A stretch of 64,000 bases of DNA from Hesseltinella vesiculosa (lineage: Eukaryota; Mucoromycota; Mucoromycetes; Mucorales; Cunninghamellaceae): contig MCGT01000005.1 of assembly GCA_002104935.1 (NCBI GenBank), positions 806,001-870,000 of the forward strand. The letters run 5' to 3'. The translations under genes were made by a program, and so were the position numbers. Positions 12,113 through 24,206 of this stretch are shown here, piece by piece. The stretch's first letter is position 1. Each line of letters begins with the position of its first letter. The notes under the pieces are model-generated. The model saw only the letters and a program-made list of their open reading frames with translations, had not been told where the DNA came from and ran no database searches.

Positions 12113-12559
12113 GCTTTTTTGCCGGTCTTACCAGAAACTGTGTCAACGCTCGTAATAAATGATTTTGTTGAGGCATGGCCCAACCGAGAATCGTTTTATG
12201 AGCAGCCATATCATTGGCGTTTGAGCCGAGACCCATCCTTCTTTCTCACTGACTATCGAAGGGAAATCGGTTCTATACAATGACTTAACCGGGTAACGGA
12301 AGGTCTTTCTCATCATCTGCACTAGTTTCTGTAGGCCAAATTTGGAATGGCATTACTGCATTTAGAGCAATCCTGCCCTGAGGAAAATGACCAATGTTTC
12401 ATTTTTTTTTTTAGCTGGGCAAGTTCGTCCGTCTAAAGCGTTTTTTCACAGCTCAAAACCATTAAAACTCGATCTTCAATGAGAAATATAGCACAAGCAA
12501 AGCCCATAGTTAAATGGATAACATTCCCAAAAGCATGCTGTGCGAAGAAACAAGCGTCT
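12113..12559. other. Intergenic, no gene supported
   Basis: This is the 3' region of the YhhN gene and the region beyond the orphan exon at 12560. I see no RNA gene, repeat or coding signal. Confidence 0.4.
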
Positions 12560-12663
12560 CTAGCGTAGCATGGTCAGCCAGACTTGGACGCTTTTGCCAA
12601 AATTCATACCCCGCCGATCGACGGCAGACAGCTCCTCGACAACGGACGCCAGTTCCTCTCCAG
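12560..12663 (-). other. Orphan coding-like exon on the minus strand
   Basis: After a good acceptor (TTTCAG, with a CTAAT branch-like motif upstream) the minus strand reads GEELASVVEELSAVDRRG, then MNFGKSVQVWLTMLR and a TAG. The codon use looks real and the end resembles a small helical protein. I cannot connect it convincingly to a start codon before the CE4 gene's stop at 12832. It may be the last exon of a very small gene, or a relic. Confidence 0.3.
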
Positions 12664-12831
12664 CTGAAAGTCATGCAGAGCAAATTAGTTTAAAAAAATA
12701 TCCGAAAGGACATCATCAAGAATACTCGTATTCATGCACACCTTAGGGTGGCTCTTGGCTTCACCGCTGAAATGGATCTATTTTATTTCTAGCAAGCAGG
12801 GTAACGATTTTTTTTTTTTGGTAGTCGTGAT

Positions 12832-14400
12832 CTATAACAAAAATTGGGAAATCAACGCGGCGGCTGTGAGGTAAGTAGCAAATGAAGCGATGGGCATGGA
12901 CGTAGCGTCGTTGGAGCTCTTCATGAACATCAAGTCCTCTTCGTTCACTTCTTCCTCAACCACAAGCATGTCTTCTGGCACAGGCTGCTGCCCAGAATGG
13001 TATTCGGGCTGTTCAAACGAAAACTTATCAGAGACCGTTTCCAAACTCGTTGCGGCTAGGAAAAATAGGCGGGTTAGGAACAAGCGTCGGGGTTTGGTTT
13101 TTTGGATGTCTTTACTCACATTTTTTATATGGCTGGGGGTCATTCAAGCAGCCATCCATTCGCACCATGTCATAACCTTCGTCATTGATGGCATTGACCA
13201 TAAAAGGCACAGCATTCAAAGCGCCAGTCTCAGGGATATCGTATTGTACAGAGATAAACGACCCCATGGCGTCATAGGTATCTCTTTGTCGAACAAATGC
13301 GCTGCGGTAGACATCATCGATAGAATTGGGGCCGACAGAATCCTTGCGCGAGTAGTCTTGGCTGTCCAGATTGTACCCAACAAGCACATAACCCATGTCG
13401 GCAAGGATAGCCTCGGTCTTTACATCACGCTCGGGAGTATAGTGAAGACGTACGTACTTGGGAGACACGCCAATCAAGCTTTCGACTGTCTGGGCGTTCT
13501 TTATGATGTCGTCTCGAATTTGAGCATGGGACCATAGCGAAGAATCGTCATCACGCACGCGGTATGTCATGCCAATGAAGTGGCCGGAGTTGTAAATGTT
13601 TTGAATGACCATGGCGTATTGTTGAGTATACAGCCTGAAGTAAAAAAAAAAAAAAAAAAAAAAAAAAGTCAGCCTGATGTCAAACCCTTTTTTGAAATAG
13701 GGAGCATACCAGGAGGCGTTGACAAAAAAGTTGCCTTTGGCATTGAAATTGTTCAAATGGCGCACGATCTTAGCCGTAGCGTCACTTGGGCCTTCGCTCT
13801 GAAGTGAGTGGAAAAAAAAATGATCCGGTTACTGAGCGTAGGACACATTACCCGAAGCTTACATAGGTGACTGCAATTTGACCCTGGGTACGACAGCTGG
13901 AGATCTGTGGTGCAGCTGGTCGCACACCAGATGGGTGGTAGGCTGCGTCCAAGAAGATGTCATCCTCCACGAAGTCTGCCGTCGAGAAAAACCGAGTCAT
14001 TCGTGGGCAGCTCTTTTTTTTCCGACGGTTTTACCATAGTTATCCAAGATAGGATCGCCGCCTTGAGGGTTTGGAATGGTTGTGTTGGTTTTTTTCATAC
14101 TGGCAGTGATGTTATGAGCCTTGGGCATTCCGGATGGTGCGAAATTCTTTGCCAGCAAAGCGGGGTCGGCACTAGCGGATCGAGGTGCGGCGCCGGTAGG
14201 TGAATGGCTCGAGGATCCTGCCGCTTTCACCTTCCCACTAGCATGCGCTTTTCCATGTTTACCAGCAAAAACACATTGCTGACATAAAGTGAAGGTAAGC
14301 AGAATGGCGGCTGGGATCGGCGAGGCACGCAATAAAAAAAGGTGGTGAGGCCCCTAGCATTCACACGTTTGAACTTACCCTGAAGTAAAAGTGATCTCAT
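12832..14400 (-). CDS. GPI-anchored CE4 (chitin/polysaccharide) deacetylase-like protein, probably inactive
   Basis: Multi-exon secreted protein. The start MRSLLLQ joins across an intron to AAILLTFTLCQQCVFAG, forming a signal peptide. A Ser/Ala/Pro-rich stretch leads into a NodB (CE4) domain, and the C-terminus is hydrophobic (FATYLTAAALISQFLL) as for a GPI anchor. The fold is recognisable from KGNFFVNASWY and GHFIGMTYRV. The catalytic TFDDGP box reads TYSEGP here, the metal-binding His-x3-His block is replaced by MTYRV, and the RPPYG box reads RLHYTP. Active members deacetylate chitin in the wall; this copy likely binds sugar or is structural. Mucoralean fungi carry many CE4 genes. Confidence 0.85.
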
Positions 14401-14995
14401 GATGGCCTTTATTTTTTCTTTGCTCCTATATTTGATGTGCTACGTTTCAGAAAATTGAAAGAAAAAGAATAAAACACAGAAGGGGAAGGCTTCTTCGTAG
14501 GCTTATTAGAAATACCATGTTTGCAAAAAAAAAAAAAAAAAAAAAAATCTCCGTCCAAAAAAACAAAAAAAAAAAAATAAGCAACGGAATATGCAATCCG
14601 ATTTTCCGTTTCTCGGTCTAGTCTTCGTGGCGCTCTTTGTGTCCTGTTCAGATACCGTTGAGGTAAATTAAGCAAAGAAGAAAAAACTAGTAAATAATTG
14701 TACCCGGAAGAGGCTAATTGTGGAGGTGAGAGTGGATAAGCTTGGCGTCCGGTCATCGCACCTCTCCTGAAGAGTGTGTTTTGTCATTCAATTTTTTTTA
14801 CGGCAAACCTTTGCCACAGGCATTCATTTACATCGATGCTGGTGATCCACTCAAACCCCATCTTCGAGCCGCAGCCAAAATAAGAGAGACCTGTGATCAT
14901 TTCCATCCGCACTGACGTTTCATTTATTCCTGCATGTTTGTTGTAGGCATGAGTTTTTTTTTTTTTTTGTGACAAACTATGGCAGCAGCTGGGGT
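14401..14995. other. Intergenic region with long poly-A runs
   Basis: Upstream region of the CE4 gene and 3' region of the next minus-strand gene. It holds poly-A runs near 14525-14547 and 14566-14577. No supported gene. Confidence 0.5.
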
Positions 14996-15398
14996 TTAAT
15001 TTAGGACGGGTGAGCCAGGCACAGGAGAGTCTGCCACACGGGAGAGCATGGAATGAATGTTATGATGAACTTGGTCCAGCTCCTTCACCACCTGAGTCAC
15101 GCCATTGTCTTCATAACGTGTGTCCATCTTTTGGTCATAGAACTGTTGGTCCACATTGCTCAAGCGGCGCTGTAGAATGAATAAAAAAGTCCAGAGATTG
15201 GCTACCCAGGCTTTTTTTTGTTCATTTTATTTACCTGGAGCCTCAAGACATCATCCGCAGTATAACTTTCATGTGAGAGACAATGGGCTTCTTTGGAAAT
15301 TTCAACCAGTTGGCTGCGGATGTTGGCTAAACAAGCCTGGTTAGATAAAAAAAAAGATGTCGATTTGTACAGAGCTTACACACTTCAGAGGTTTGCAT
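14996..15398 (-). CDS. Small coiled-coil protein, unrecognised
   Basis: Three exons splice to about 94 aa beginning MQTSEVSNIRSQLVEISKEAH and ending SPVPGSPVLN. The body is strongly helical and charged (DDVLRLQRRLSNVDQQFYDQ, then VVKELDQVHHNIHSMLSRV), as in short coiled-coil subunits of larger complexes. The splice sites are good: donor GTAAGC after the first exon, acceptors TTTAG and CTACAG. I do not recognise the family. Small subunits of BORC/BLOC-1 type or kinetochore complexes have this look, but nothing specific supports them. Codon use fits an expressed gene. Confidence 0.6.
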
Positions 15399-15869
15399 TT
15401 GGCAGTTTTATGAAAAGATGAAAAAAAAATCATGAAATCTTGTTTATTTATCATTTGAAATGAAATATGACATGGGTTAATGAAAAAGGATTGCCACGGG
15501 AAAGGATGTCTCGTGACCTCCAACGTTCACCACCCGATTGCAGGCGGGGAAATGGCAAACGAAGGACAGCCAGGCGTGAATTCCCACTGCGTTTTATTTA
15601 TATTTTTTGACATGGCGAACTTTTTTCATTTCACATGGAGCTGCATTCCCATCCAACTCTCATAAACAAGAATACCCCGAGTCAGGTTTTCGACGCATCC
15701 AAATGCAGGTATTGTCAGGGGTTAGAAAGCCATGATGCAAATCCAATGAAGTAGAATTGGACGACAGTGCACATGGGAAATTTGAACCCTCTGAGAAAAC
15801 ATCACCGTGGGATTCCAATGGGCCGGCCCCTATTTCTTTTTATTTCGTTCGGTGCTCAGGTTCAAATGG
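15399..15869. other. Intergenic, no gene supported
   Basis: Upstream region of the small coiled-coil gene and 3' region of the MFS transporter gene. Short open frames lack motifs. Confidence 0.5.
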
Positions 15870-17882
15870 TCATCCTTTCGCTCGCCACGCTGGCCCATAA
15901 AACCACACCAGCAGCAGAGGCAGATAGAAAACAAAAACAGTGATGGCTGCGGTCGTGCTAATCACAAAAAAAATAGAAATAGCCTGAGACCACTGTTCAA
16001 AATGTCAAAGTGAGACTTACTAGGTCCAGCCGTCACCGAGGCCATTTCTGACAATGGCAGCCAGCACGGAAAACACAGTGGCAAAGATGTTGCGTAGGCA
16101 GTTGTTTACCGACACTACCGAAGCCGATCGCTCCAGATAGGCTTCAACAAGGTAGGTGTTTGACAGTGTGATGGAAAGCATGGTGGCATGGGTGACTGAG
16201 ATCGAAAAAAATGAGCGACAACGATGAGTCGGTGTCGGAGGTGTAAAAGTACCTACAGAAGAGATAGCCCAGCAAGGCAACAAACAGATTTGCTTGGTAG
16301 TCAATAGCCCATCCATAAATCAAGAGCCCAGCAAGAAGCAATGGCAAGGCAATGACAATTGGCGCAAGGTAAAATTCAGCCAATGGTTTGCCAAGGTTTC
16401 GCCGAGTCAGCCACAGGTAGCAGCGGTGAGCTATCAGGCCAGCCACGATGGCTCCCGAGCAATTGCCGATGCCACCTGGCAGGTAAAGCAAGCCAATCTT
16501 ATCCACCGAGAATCCATACCGATCAGAAAAGGTCAGTGGGAGGTTGGTCACCATGAGGTAAAACCAGCCAAAAGCTGTGCTGACTGCCAGACATACCAGG
16601 CCGATGGGCGGTTTCAGGAGTAGCCCAAACGTTGAGATCTTTTTTTTTTTTTTAAAAAAAAAAAAAAAATAGTGTAAGGTGAAGCGCTCGGATAGTTGCG
16701 TTTTATCTTGGCCTTTGTTTTACCGGATTGACACGCACCGACTTGAGGCGTTGCAAAAAAGGTGTTTTTGTATGAGGCTGATGCAGCGTTTCGTCCAGGA
16801 AGAAAAAGGAGGCTAGGGTGAGCAGGCCGCCAATGATGGCTTTGATGTAAAAGAGCCACCGAAATCCTAGGTACCGGGTGATGAAGCCGCCAACAGTGGG
16901 AGCAATGGCCTATGAAGTAGGGATCGAATCAGTTAGTTGGGCATGTCCAGCGTTCCTATTTTTTGTGTGCTTGCGGGTCCGAAAATGGTACTACAACGGC
17001 ATGGACGAAGGGTGTGTGAGAGAGAAAGAGGGAGAGAAAGAAAGAAGAAGCGTGTTAGTGGCCGGCTGTTTCTATTACTCTCTGGATCATCATACCCAAA
17101 CATGTAAAAGGACACTGCCCGACTTCGTTGACGGCCTTCAAACATGTCAGCAATGCTTCCGCCACCGAGTCCTTGGCCGATGCTAGCAAAGATGCCCTGG
17201 CACAGTCGGAAAAAGATAAAGGCTCCCAGATTGGTAGATATGCCACAAAGAATCGTAAAGACTGTGAATAAAAAAATGCCTCCAACGTAGATCCATCTAA
17301 AAAGAATAGCAAAGTGAGGACCACTTCCACCGAAGGTGTGATGTACCTTCTACCGATCTGTTCACTGAGCGGAGCAAAAAACAAAGGCGAGATGCCCAGC
17401 AACAGCACAAAAAAAGCAATGGTGGTGTTGACGACCTATTATGAAGATAAAAAAAAATGTCAGGGCAGGTGTAACCATCGATTTGGAAATTGCATTTTTT
17501 TACAGTGATGCTCGTGTTAAAGTATTCCCGAATCTCGGTTGTGGCTGGCATCTATAATGAAAATAGAAAAAGCGGTTCTGGTTCATGGATTTTTTTTTAT
17601 CCACACCATCGCTTACGTAGACAGCTGACGAGAAATAGCCCATGAGCGACATGAAGGACACAAGAAAGAGGTTCAGGTATTTTCTATAGAGGGGCCATGT
17701 CTAAGACAAATAGGTTAGGAGAAGCCATCTATTCTTTCTGGCTTCTTCTTCACCTTTGGATCTACGGGTTCAAAAGCTGTTGAGGAAGTCGAAGGGGTAT
17801 CAGTGACGTCTTTGGGTATGGACAGCTGTGGTTCTGGGCCCTTTGGCGTTCCTTGCGATGGGTCGGGCATCAGCTCTGACAT
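15870..17882 (-). CDS. MFS transporter (DHA1-like, 12-TM drug:H+ antiporter type)
   Basis: Multi-exon gene. A soluble N-terminal tail rich in Pro/Ser/Thr (start MSELMPDPSQG) leads into the first helix (YLNLFLVSFMSLMGYFSSAV). The DHA1-like blocks follow: LLLGISPLFFAPLSEQIGRR (loop 2-3 motif), a FFRLCQGIFASIGQ helix, GGSIADMFEGRQRSRA, and IAPTVGGFITRYLGFRWLFY. A central loop starts FFLDETLHQPH, and the second half has FYLMVTNLPLTFSDRYGFS. Such carriers at the plasma or vacuolar membrane export drugs, polyamines or similar solutes using the proton gradient. The substrate cannot be told from sequence. Confidence 0.88.
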
Positions 17883-18079
17883 TAGAAAAGGAACAAGAGA
17901 GAAAGAAGAAAACGAGCCGAAGAAATGAAAAAAGCGATAAAAAATATAGGCATGGCTGGAGCTTAAATTTGAGTTTGGCGAAAGAAGAATTCTTGGGATC
18001 TCGCACGCCATTGGGGACTTGCCCTAAAATAGCGAAGAGAGATATTTTTATGTACAGCAAGGCGGGCAAAGGTGGGCGT

Positions 18080-19821
18080 CTAGCGAGGGATGGCGATCAA
18101 GGCACAGTTTTCTAAAGTATCTGTGGCGTCAGCGTAGTAGACCAGACGAGCATCAAAACCATGCTGTTTCAAATAGTTGACGCGGCCCATGTCCAGCAGG
18201 CGCTTGCATTGGTAGCCCAGTTGTTCTCGTTGTTGATGTGTGCATCCTGAATAGTGGTTTCTAGCAGAGAGAAAAGGGGACGGTGAGTATGATAGTTGTC
18301 GGTTTTCCCACCTGCTTACGCTTGGGCATCTACAGCGTCTTCCTTTGCTTGAGGATGGCCGTCGTCGGTGCTGCGCTTTCCACAGACAGCCCAGCTACTG
18401 ACTTTACACAAGCGGTCAAAGTCTTGTTTGTCCAGGCCGAGTTGGTCGAGATAGGCGGTGTTGGGGTACATTTCATAGCGACAGAGTTGGTGGCAGCACA
18501 GGGCAATGACGATGCCTTGGATGGAGGAACTGGAGAGATCATCGGGTGAGCGTGATGGCTGAAGTGGTCAAAGACTTACGGCTGGCCAGCGTTCTTTTCT
18601 TGCTGCACATAGTTCATCAGGCATTTCAGAGTGATGTCGGTAGCGCTTCCACAGAGGTGCTTGGAGATGCAGACGATTTTTTTGGTGTGATCATGTTGGT
18701 CCTTGATGGAGGGTATTTTGCTAAAGTCCAAATCCTTGATGTCAATCAAAACGCGCTGTACTTCCGAGTCGGCCCCGCTGGTGCCCAGCAAGACTTTGTC
18801 AAACTACAAAGGTGTGGGTGGGAAGAGAACGAATGGCTAAGCTGGCTTACCTTGTTTCGCACACTCTTCCGATCGACCAGCACAAATGTCGGGCGTCCAT
18901 TTTCTTCGGTTAAGGCATTCTTGACATGGTGGGCCAATTCTCCTACCGGTAAAAAAAAAAGGGGGGGGTTACACGATCATGCAAGAAGCATGCTTACTAC
19001 CTTTGCCAGCACCAAATTCAGCATAACAAGTGTCTTTGTGATCCAGCATGCCGTTTTCTTTCATATGGCCTATCAGCGAAGACTAGCGCAAGAGAAAGCA
19101 AAATGAAGCGTAAGATGGCTTCCAGTAAGGACGCAGTGTACCTGCTGATCCAGGTGGCGGCAGGTTTTCAAGGAAGTGGCGTCGCTGACCAAGGAAGGGT
19201 GAGACAAGATTTGGGTGGGAATGGAAGGTAGGAGAGAGGAGGCAGTGTGTTGGATTTTTTGAAGTAGAGCCTGGAGCTCACCGTCGGGCAGCTGGTCGAG
19301 TTGGACGCGGGCGATCCACGGCTGGGATTTGAGTTCCTTGTGCGAAAAGATGTTTTGCTGGAATGCCAGTTCTTCGGGGCTGAGAGGTAAAGTGACATTG
19401 AGGTTCAGAGAGTGATAGACTGGAGGCGGAAGGGGTCGAGAATTGCATCTAGCCTTGTGGGATACCAAGTCTTTGATGGCCACCGTGCTAAAAAGAGGAA
19501 AGGGTGAGCTTGGAGGACCTCTGGGCTTTAGACGTTTACTGGTTGGGGTCAAAAGGGCATGGGACGCGACGGGTGTTTTCATTGCCATCTCTTTGATCAT
19601 CAGGCAAGTGCTCACCACAATACTGGTTGCCTGGTCTGGTCTTGAGACTGCAGTACTTGCGTTTGCGAGGCACGTAAAAATGACCTGAGGAAAAGAACAT
19701 CAGTGACATGGCTGGCGAGGCAATGGACGTTACATTGCTGAGGGCGATTAGGTGGAGGAGGAGGGATAAAGGCAAGCTTTGTCTTTTCTTTTGTTTTAAG
19801 CGAAGAGGATTCTTTGGGCAT
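18080..19821 (-). CDS. TRM13: tRNA:m4X modification enzyme Trm13
   Basis: Multi-exon gene. After a Lys/Pro-rich leader (MPKESSSLKT) comes the CCCH zinc finger CHFYVPRKRKYC...QYCGEH that opens Trm13. A U11-48K-like CHHC finger (CPFDPNQ...VSHKARC) follows. The methyltransferase domain has YAEFGAGKGELA (AdoMet loop), FVLVDRKSVRNK, IKDLDFSKIP, VCISKHLCGSATD and a CCHQLCRYEMY block near the end. These are characteristic Trm13 motifs. The enzyme 2'-O-methylates residue 4 of tRNAs (Gly, Pro, His in yeast). Its start is ~170 bp from the divergently transcribed RPS29, so the two may share a promoter. Confidence 0.92.
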
Positions 19822-19989
19822 GGTGGAATGGGGAAGAATAAAAGAAAAGAGTGCCTCCAGCTTGCCCGTGATGAAATGGCTGGCCTCCAAATTTTTGGGT
19901 GGCTGGTGCAGCCAAAAAAAAAAAAGCCCAAACAAAATTTTCTTCTGTTCTTCCTTCTTTCCTCCTCTCAATTCATATTTTCATATATC

Positions 19990-20314
19990 ATGGCTCACGC
20001 TAACGTTTGGAACTCTCACCCCCGTGGTTACGGCAAGGGCTCTCGTCAATGGTAAATCTGAATCTAACTGTTGCTTAGAAAAAAAAAAGATGCTGCTTCA
20101 TTGAAAAAGACATGCTTACCTTGTATTTTGTTATCTCTTAGCCGTGTGTGCGCTCACCGTGCTGGTTTGGTTCGCAAGTACAACCTTAACATCTGTCGTC
20201 AATGTTTCCGTGAATACGCCAACGATATTGGTTTCCACAAGGTAAGCCCATTGTTACTCTTTTTGAAGACCTCTGCTGACTTTTTTTTTTTTCCTCTCAT
20301 CTCAGTACCGTTAA
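19990..20314 (+). CDS. RPS29: 40S ribosomal protein S29 (uS14)
   Basis: Exons 19990-20051, 20142-20241 and 20306-20314 give 56 aa, the normal length. It begins [20 protein letters not shown] and carries the zinc-binding CRVC...CRQCF pairs. The last exon holds only two codons plus the stop. It is a structural protein of the small subunit head. It is divergent from TRM13 on the left. Confidence 0.97.
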
Positions 20315-20497
20315 GCTATCCTGAAATTCATTCTAAAAAAGAAACGAGCAGCTTGTGCAGCATCTTTTTTATTTTGTGAACAATAAAAAAAAAGATAAAA
20401 TCGACAGATAAAAAAAAAAAAAGAGTTGTTTAATTATGAGACAAAACGAGAAAGGGGGTAAAATGTACAGGCAGGGAAATAAGCGGCAGATACCAGA

Positions 20498-22070
20498 TCA
20501 GAAAGATACAAGGAGAATGAGGGATGAAAGAGCAATACAAAATCTAAATGAAAAGGAGGGAGATGAGGTGGCCGAGCCAGACCTTGTGGCCGAGGCGGTG
20601 GGCGACCGAGCAGGACCGGTGGGCACAATGCTGACGGATGCTGAAGGATTGCCAGTGGTTCCAACCAGGGGACGATCTGGACTCCAGTAGATGAGCTTCG
20701 GGCGGCAGGTATTGTTGGGTGACAGAGATTGTAATAAAAGGTATTGTTTGGTGCCTTGATACCCAATGGCTTGCATGGCTCGGAAGAGCAATGGACCGAT
20801 AGGGCCGGCTGGGAATTGATTATTCAGAGTGGCGATGGAGATACCAGCCTTGGTTGTGTAGGTCATCAGGTAGTCAGGGCTGTTGGCATAGGTGGCATTG
20901 TCGACATGAGAAAGAGATGAGCCGTCGGTAAAAGGGTTGAGGGAAGTTTCCAAGATCATTTGCACACTGGGGGTCGTGAAGGTGACAGCTTGGGCAGAGG
21001 TGCAGGCTTGGTAGATGCGTTGGCTGGCATTGAAATAGTCGGACATCACCCAGCTGTTGATCATGTCGAAGAGCGAGCGAAACAGGACATTGCCATCGCC
21101 CCAGCTAGACAGGTACCGGGTGGTGCTGGAGAGGTTGGACGTTTGAAATTGGATAAATTTGTCCATGGGGTATTCCACAAAGCCCCAGAAAGGCTCGGGC
21201 GTGGCAGTGTTGGACAGTTGGGTGGTGTCGATTTGTTGAGGAGGCTGCAGCAGCATGGGGGTCAAAAAGGGGGCCAGATTATCTACAAACGGGCTAAAAT
21301 GCTCATAGAGATCTTCGGTCCACGAACTGACGAACCCGAGGCCATGGATCAGTTCGTGACACATGGTACGCAAGAGATCAATCTGATTTGGTTGAATGCC
21401 AATGTTTGTCTGGGGGAAAAAAAGGGTCAGCCTGGCGTTTTTATTTTTGCATGCAGCAAATTACAGGTGTGTCAAAGTACCAATTGGCTTCCGTATTGAA
21501 TTGGGCATTGATGTCAAATTTACTCCAGCTGGGTTTGGGTTGAATGGGGAACTGCTTCAGAAGAGCCTGGGGGTACATGCGAGTCATATTGTCGCTGGTA
21601 TCGACCATCAAATAAGACACAGATGGATAGGCTTGACCTGGAAACAAAACAAAATAAAAAAAATGAGAGGTTGCTGAAGTGTGAAAAGGTCGTTTACCAA
21701 TGGTGACTTCTTGCTTGTTGACCATGCAGTTATCAAAATGGGTACAAAAGGAAATAAATGAGATATTGACGTAAATAGGTGCTTCGAAATGAAGAATTTG
21801 TGATAAAAGAGTGGTTGCTTGATTGACCGTGCTGTTCACAATGTCGCATGCCATGTCAGAGCCTTCACAGGACAGCTGATAATACATTTGATTAGCAATG
21901 GCATGGCGTTCACGGCTCTCCACATGGGGTTGTGTCTCGCATTCTTTGAGTCGAGGTTGGCTGTTCAGTAGTGGATTCGGCGATTCTAGACAAAGGATCG
22001 TGGCTGCAGTGAGCCTTGTTATTGCTGCATACACCAAGAGGATCCACCATTCACACCTTGATCGTTTCAT
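20498..22070 (-). CDS. Secreted GPI-anchored HExxH metalloprotease
   Basis: Three exons. A signal peptide (WWILLVYAAITRLTAATI) opens the protein. The zinc site is HELIHGLGFVSSW: an HExxH with a third ligand expected downstream. Several N-glycosylation sequons (NMT, NLS, NAS, NAT, NNT) are present. A Ser/Thr/Pro-rich tail and a final hydrophobic helix (FCIALSSLILLVSF) suggest GPI anchoring at the cell surface. The HE-hHGLGF-SW wording is shared by a group of fungal predicted metallopeptidases of little-known function; it is not clearly leishmanolysin, deuterolysin or fungalysin. The substrate is unknown. Confidence 0.75.
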
Positions 22071-22722
22071 ATAAACATAAACTCTGAGTGAAGTTCAAAA
22101 ATAAAAAGGGGGATGCAACAAAGAGAAGAAAGAAGAGAGAAAAAAAAAGAAAATGGGTTTTGCCTTTTTTTCTATTTGTGACACTCGAACGGAATTGACT
22201 CGAAACCAAAAGCGGAAATGCCAAGAAAAAAAGACCGTTTTGCCTTGCGCGAAGGAACAAAAAGGAAAAGCCCAGTTTCATGATGGTGAAAGACCGGAGA
22301 GGATGGCTTAGGACAAATGGTGACCATCGAAAAATAAATGAAGATCCACTCTTCAGCGGAAGCGTTGGCTGCACAAGGCGTTTCCTTTTTTTGCTTGCCT
22401 TTTTTTCCTGATTTGCATGTTTTTTGAGTTTTGCTTGTGCCCCTTGTGCACCATTGTGCCTGCTGACACTGAAAGAAAGGGTGGTTTTGATCACAGCAAG
22501 CAAGGCCAATCAGAACGTCTGGAAGAATCGATGCTGTCCACACCGCTCCATATACCAAAAACGAGATGCTTGCGCAACCACAGATGACGGCATGGTTAAC
22601 AGAGTGTGGGAGAATGGCGGGGAACCAGCTAAGTTGCATGAAAATAAAACCCCCTTAAAATCTGTCGGTGCATTTTTTCATTTTTCTTCTGTTTCTTTTT
22701 TTTTTTTTTTGCACGAACAATC
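22071..22722. other. Divergent intergenic region
   Basis: Upstream region of the metalloprotease (leftwards) and of the oxidase-like gene (rightwards). It is A/T-run rich, with a T tract directly before the ATG at 22723. No gene supported. Confidence 0.5.
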
Positions 22723-24043
22723 ATGCCAGCTTTACCAAATGTCCATGTGATTGGTGCCAATGTTGATGGTCTGACGACAGCCGTACTGTTACTACAACAA
22801 GGTTACCGAGTCACTTTGGTTGCCAACGCCTTTCCTGGTGACAAGGATTACCAGCCCGGCTGGTTCAACACCCACTGGCAAACCAGTGCTACGGCCTCTG
22901 ATACCATTACCCAACGTGAGTTGAACAAAACACGCCGAGGAACGGCTTGGAAGCTTACCCTTTTTTTTAAACAAGAAGCAGAGGACGATCTCACGTCGTT
23001 TCGAATGCTTTGGAAACTAGCCCAAGTGAAAGCCAAAGAGGCCGGCCTTACCATCATTAGCGCTGAGCACATTGACGAGAGCAACCCACCTGACCATCAC
23101 CATTTCTCTGGGCCATGGTGGAAAAACGCCGTTCCCTCGGTAACCACCTAAAAAAAAAAAAAAAAAGACGTTCCCACCCAACCAACACAAGCCTTTTTTC
23201 TAGTTTCATTGGATGCCAAAACACCATTTGCCTGAAGATGTCCAACAGGCATACAATTATACCACCGGTAAGTGATGCGGCCCTCAAGCGAAATGGAAGG
23301 AAGCCTGACTTGATTTTATCTCAGTTCTCATCCGGCCAGCGCGGTACCTGGTTTGGCTACAAGCTCAGTTCCTGACCCTAGGTGGCCGGCGGAAACGAGT
23401 CACTCTGGATAAACTGATGGATGTGGCAAAAGAAAACGACCAATTAATGATGGTGGTGAACTGTTGCCCCAACCTGGATCCACCTTTCTCCAAGACCCAG
23501 CCTAGTGACGAGATGGTGCAACAGTGGACAATCCGAGCATCGCAGATAAGAAAAGCTCTCCATATCAAACGCCAGAATCAAGATCTTTATTTGACGCCCC
23601 AGATGAACGGCACGGTTCTCGTTGGCGCCAAAGGATCGGCTTCGTTTGCCACAGTCCACGACCTTTTGCACCAGTTGAAAAGATACTGCCCAGAACTCTC
23701 CTGGGGCAAAGGTGTGTCGGATAAAGATGTCGTTTCTGCTCAGCCCGACGTCACGCCCACCCAACATCGGTGTTCAAGAGTCGAAAACCAATATTTGGGC
23801 AAGTGCAAAAGAAAGAAAGAAAAAAAAAAACGAGGGCGATGGGAAAAGGGCATGTCTAACCTTTTTTTTTCCCACGCAGTAACGCCATTGGGGACAAAGA
23901 TCTCGGTGACACACAATTATGGACATCAAGGTTATCAGTCAAGCTGGGGCGCGTCCAAACGAGTTGTGCAGCTGGTGAATGACGCCTATACCCATTTACA
24001 ACACGAACCAAAAGCCATTACCCGACTACTTTCCCGACTGTAA
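22723..24043 (+). CDS. D-amino-acid oxidase family protein (FAD-dependent), divergent
   Basis: Five exons. The start VHVIGANVDGLTTAVLLLQQGYRVTLVA is the FAD-binding beta-alpha-beta unit. The family signature near the end reads THNYGHQGYQSSWGASK, close to HNYGHGGxGxTLSWG of D-amino-acid and D-aspartate oxidases. A TASDTITQ...DDLTSFRMLWKLA block and FHWMPKHHLPE also fit the family. Oddities: the GxGxxG motif is GANVDG (second Gly replaced by Asn), and the region before the signature lacks the usual GLRPxR arginine. Known members oxidise D-amino acids in peroxisomes, but the C-terminus here (LLSRL) is not a typical PTS1. Activity is uncertain. Confidence 0.75.
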
Positions 24044-24206
24044 TCACTCCTCCCTTGATTTCCACCCGAATAATAATAATAAAAAAAGCATTTACGCTGC
24101 TGCATCCAAGGCAATATTACATTTGTACAGAGTAAATCAAAAACGTGGTGTAAGGCAAACGAGGGTATTCAATAAAGGCACAGAAATAAAAGTAAAGGGG
24201 CTGTCT

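Noticed and set aside
14409..14975. Open minus-strand frames upstream of the CE4 gene
   Set aside because: They are built from poly-A/T runs (Lys/Phe repeats) and have no motif or conserved look.
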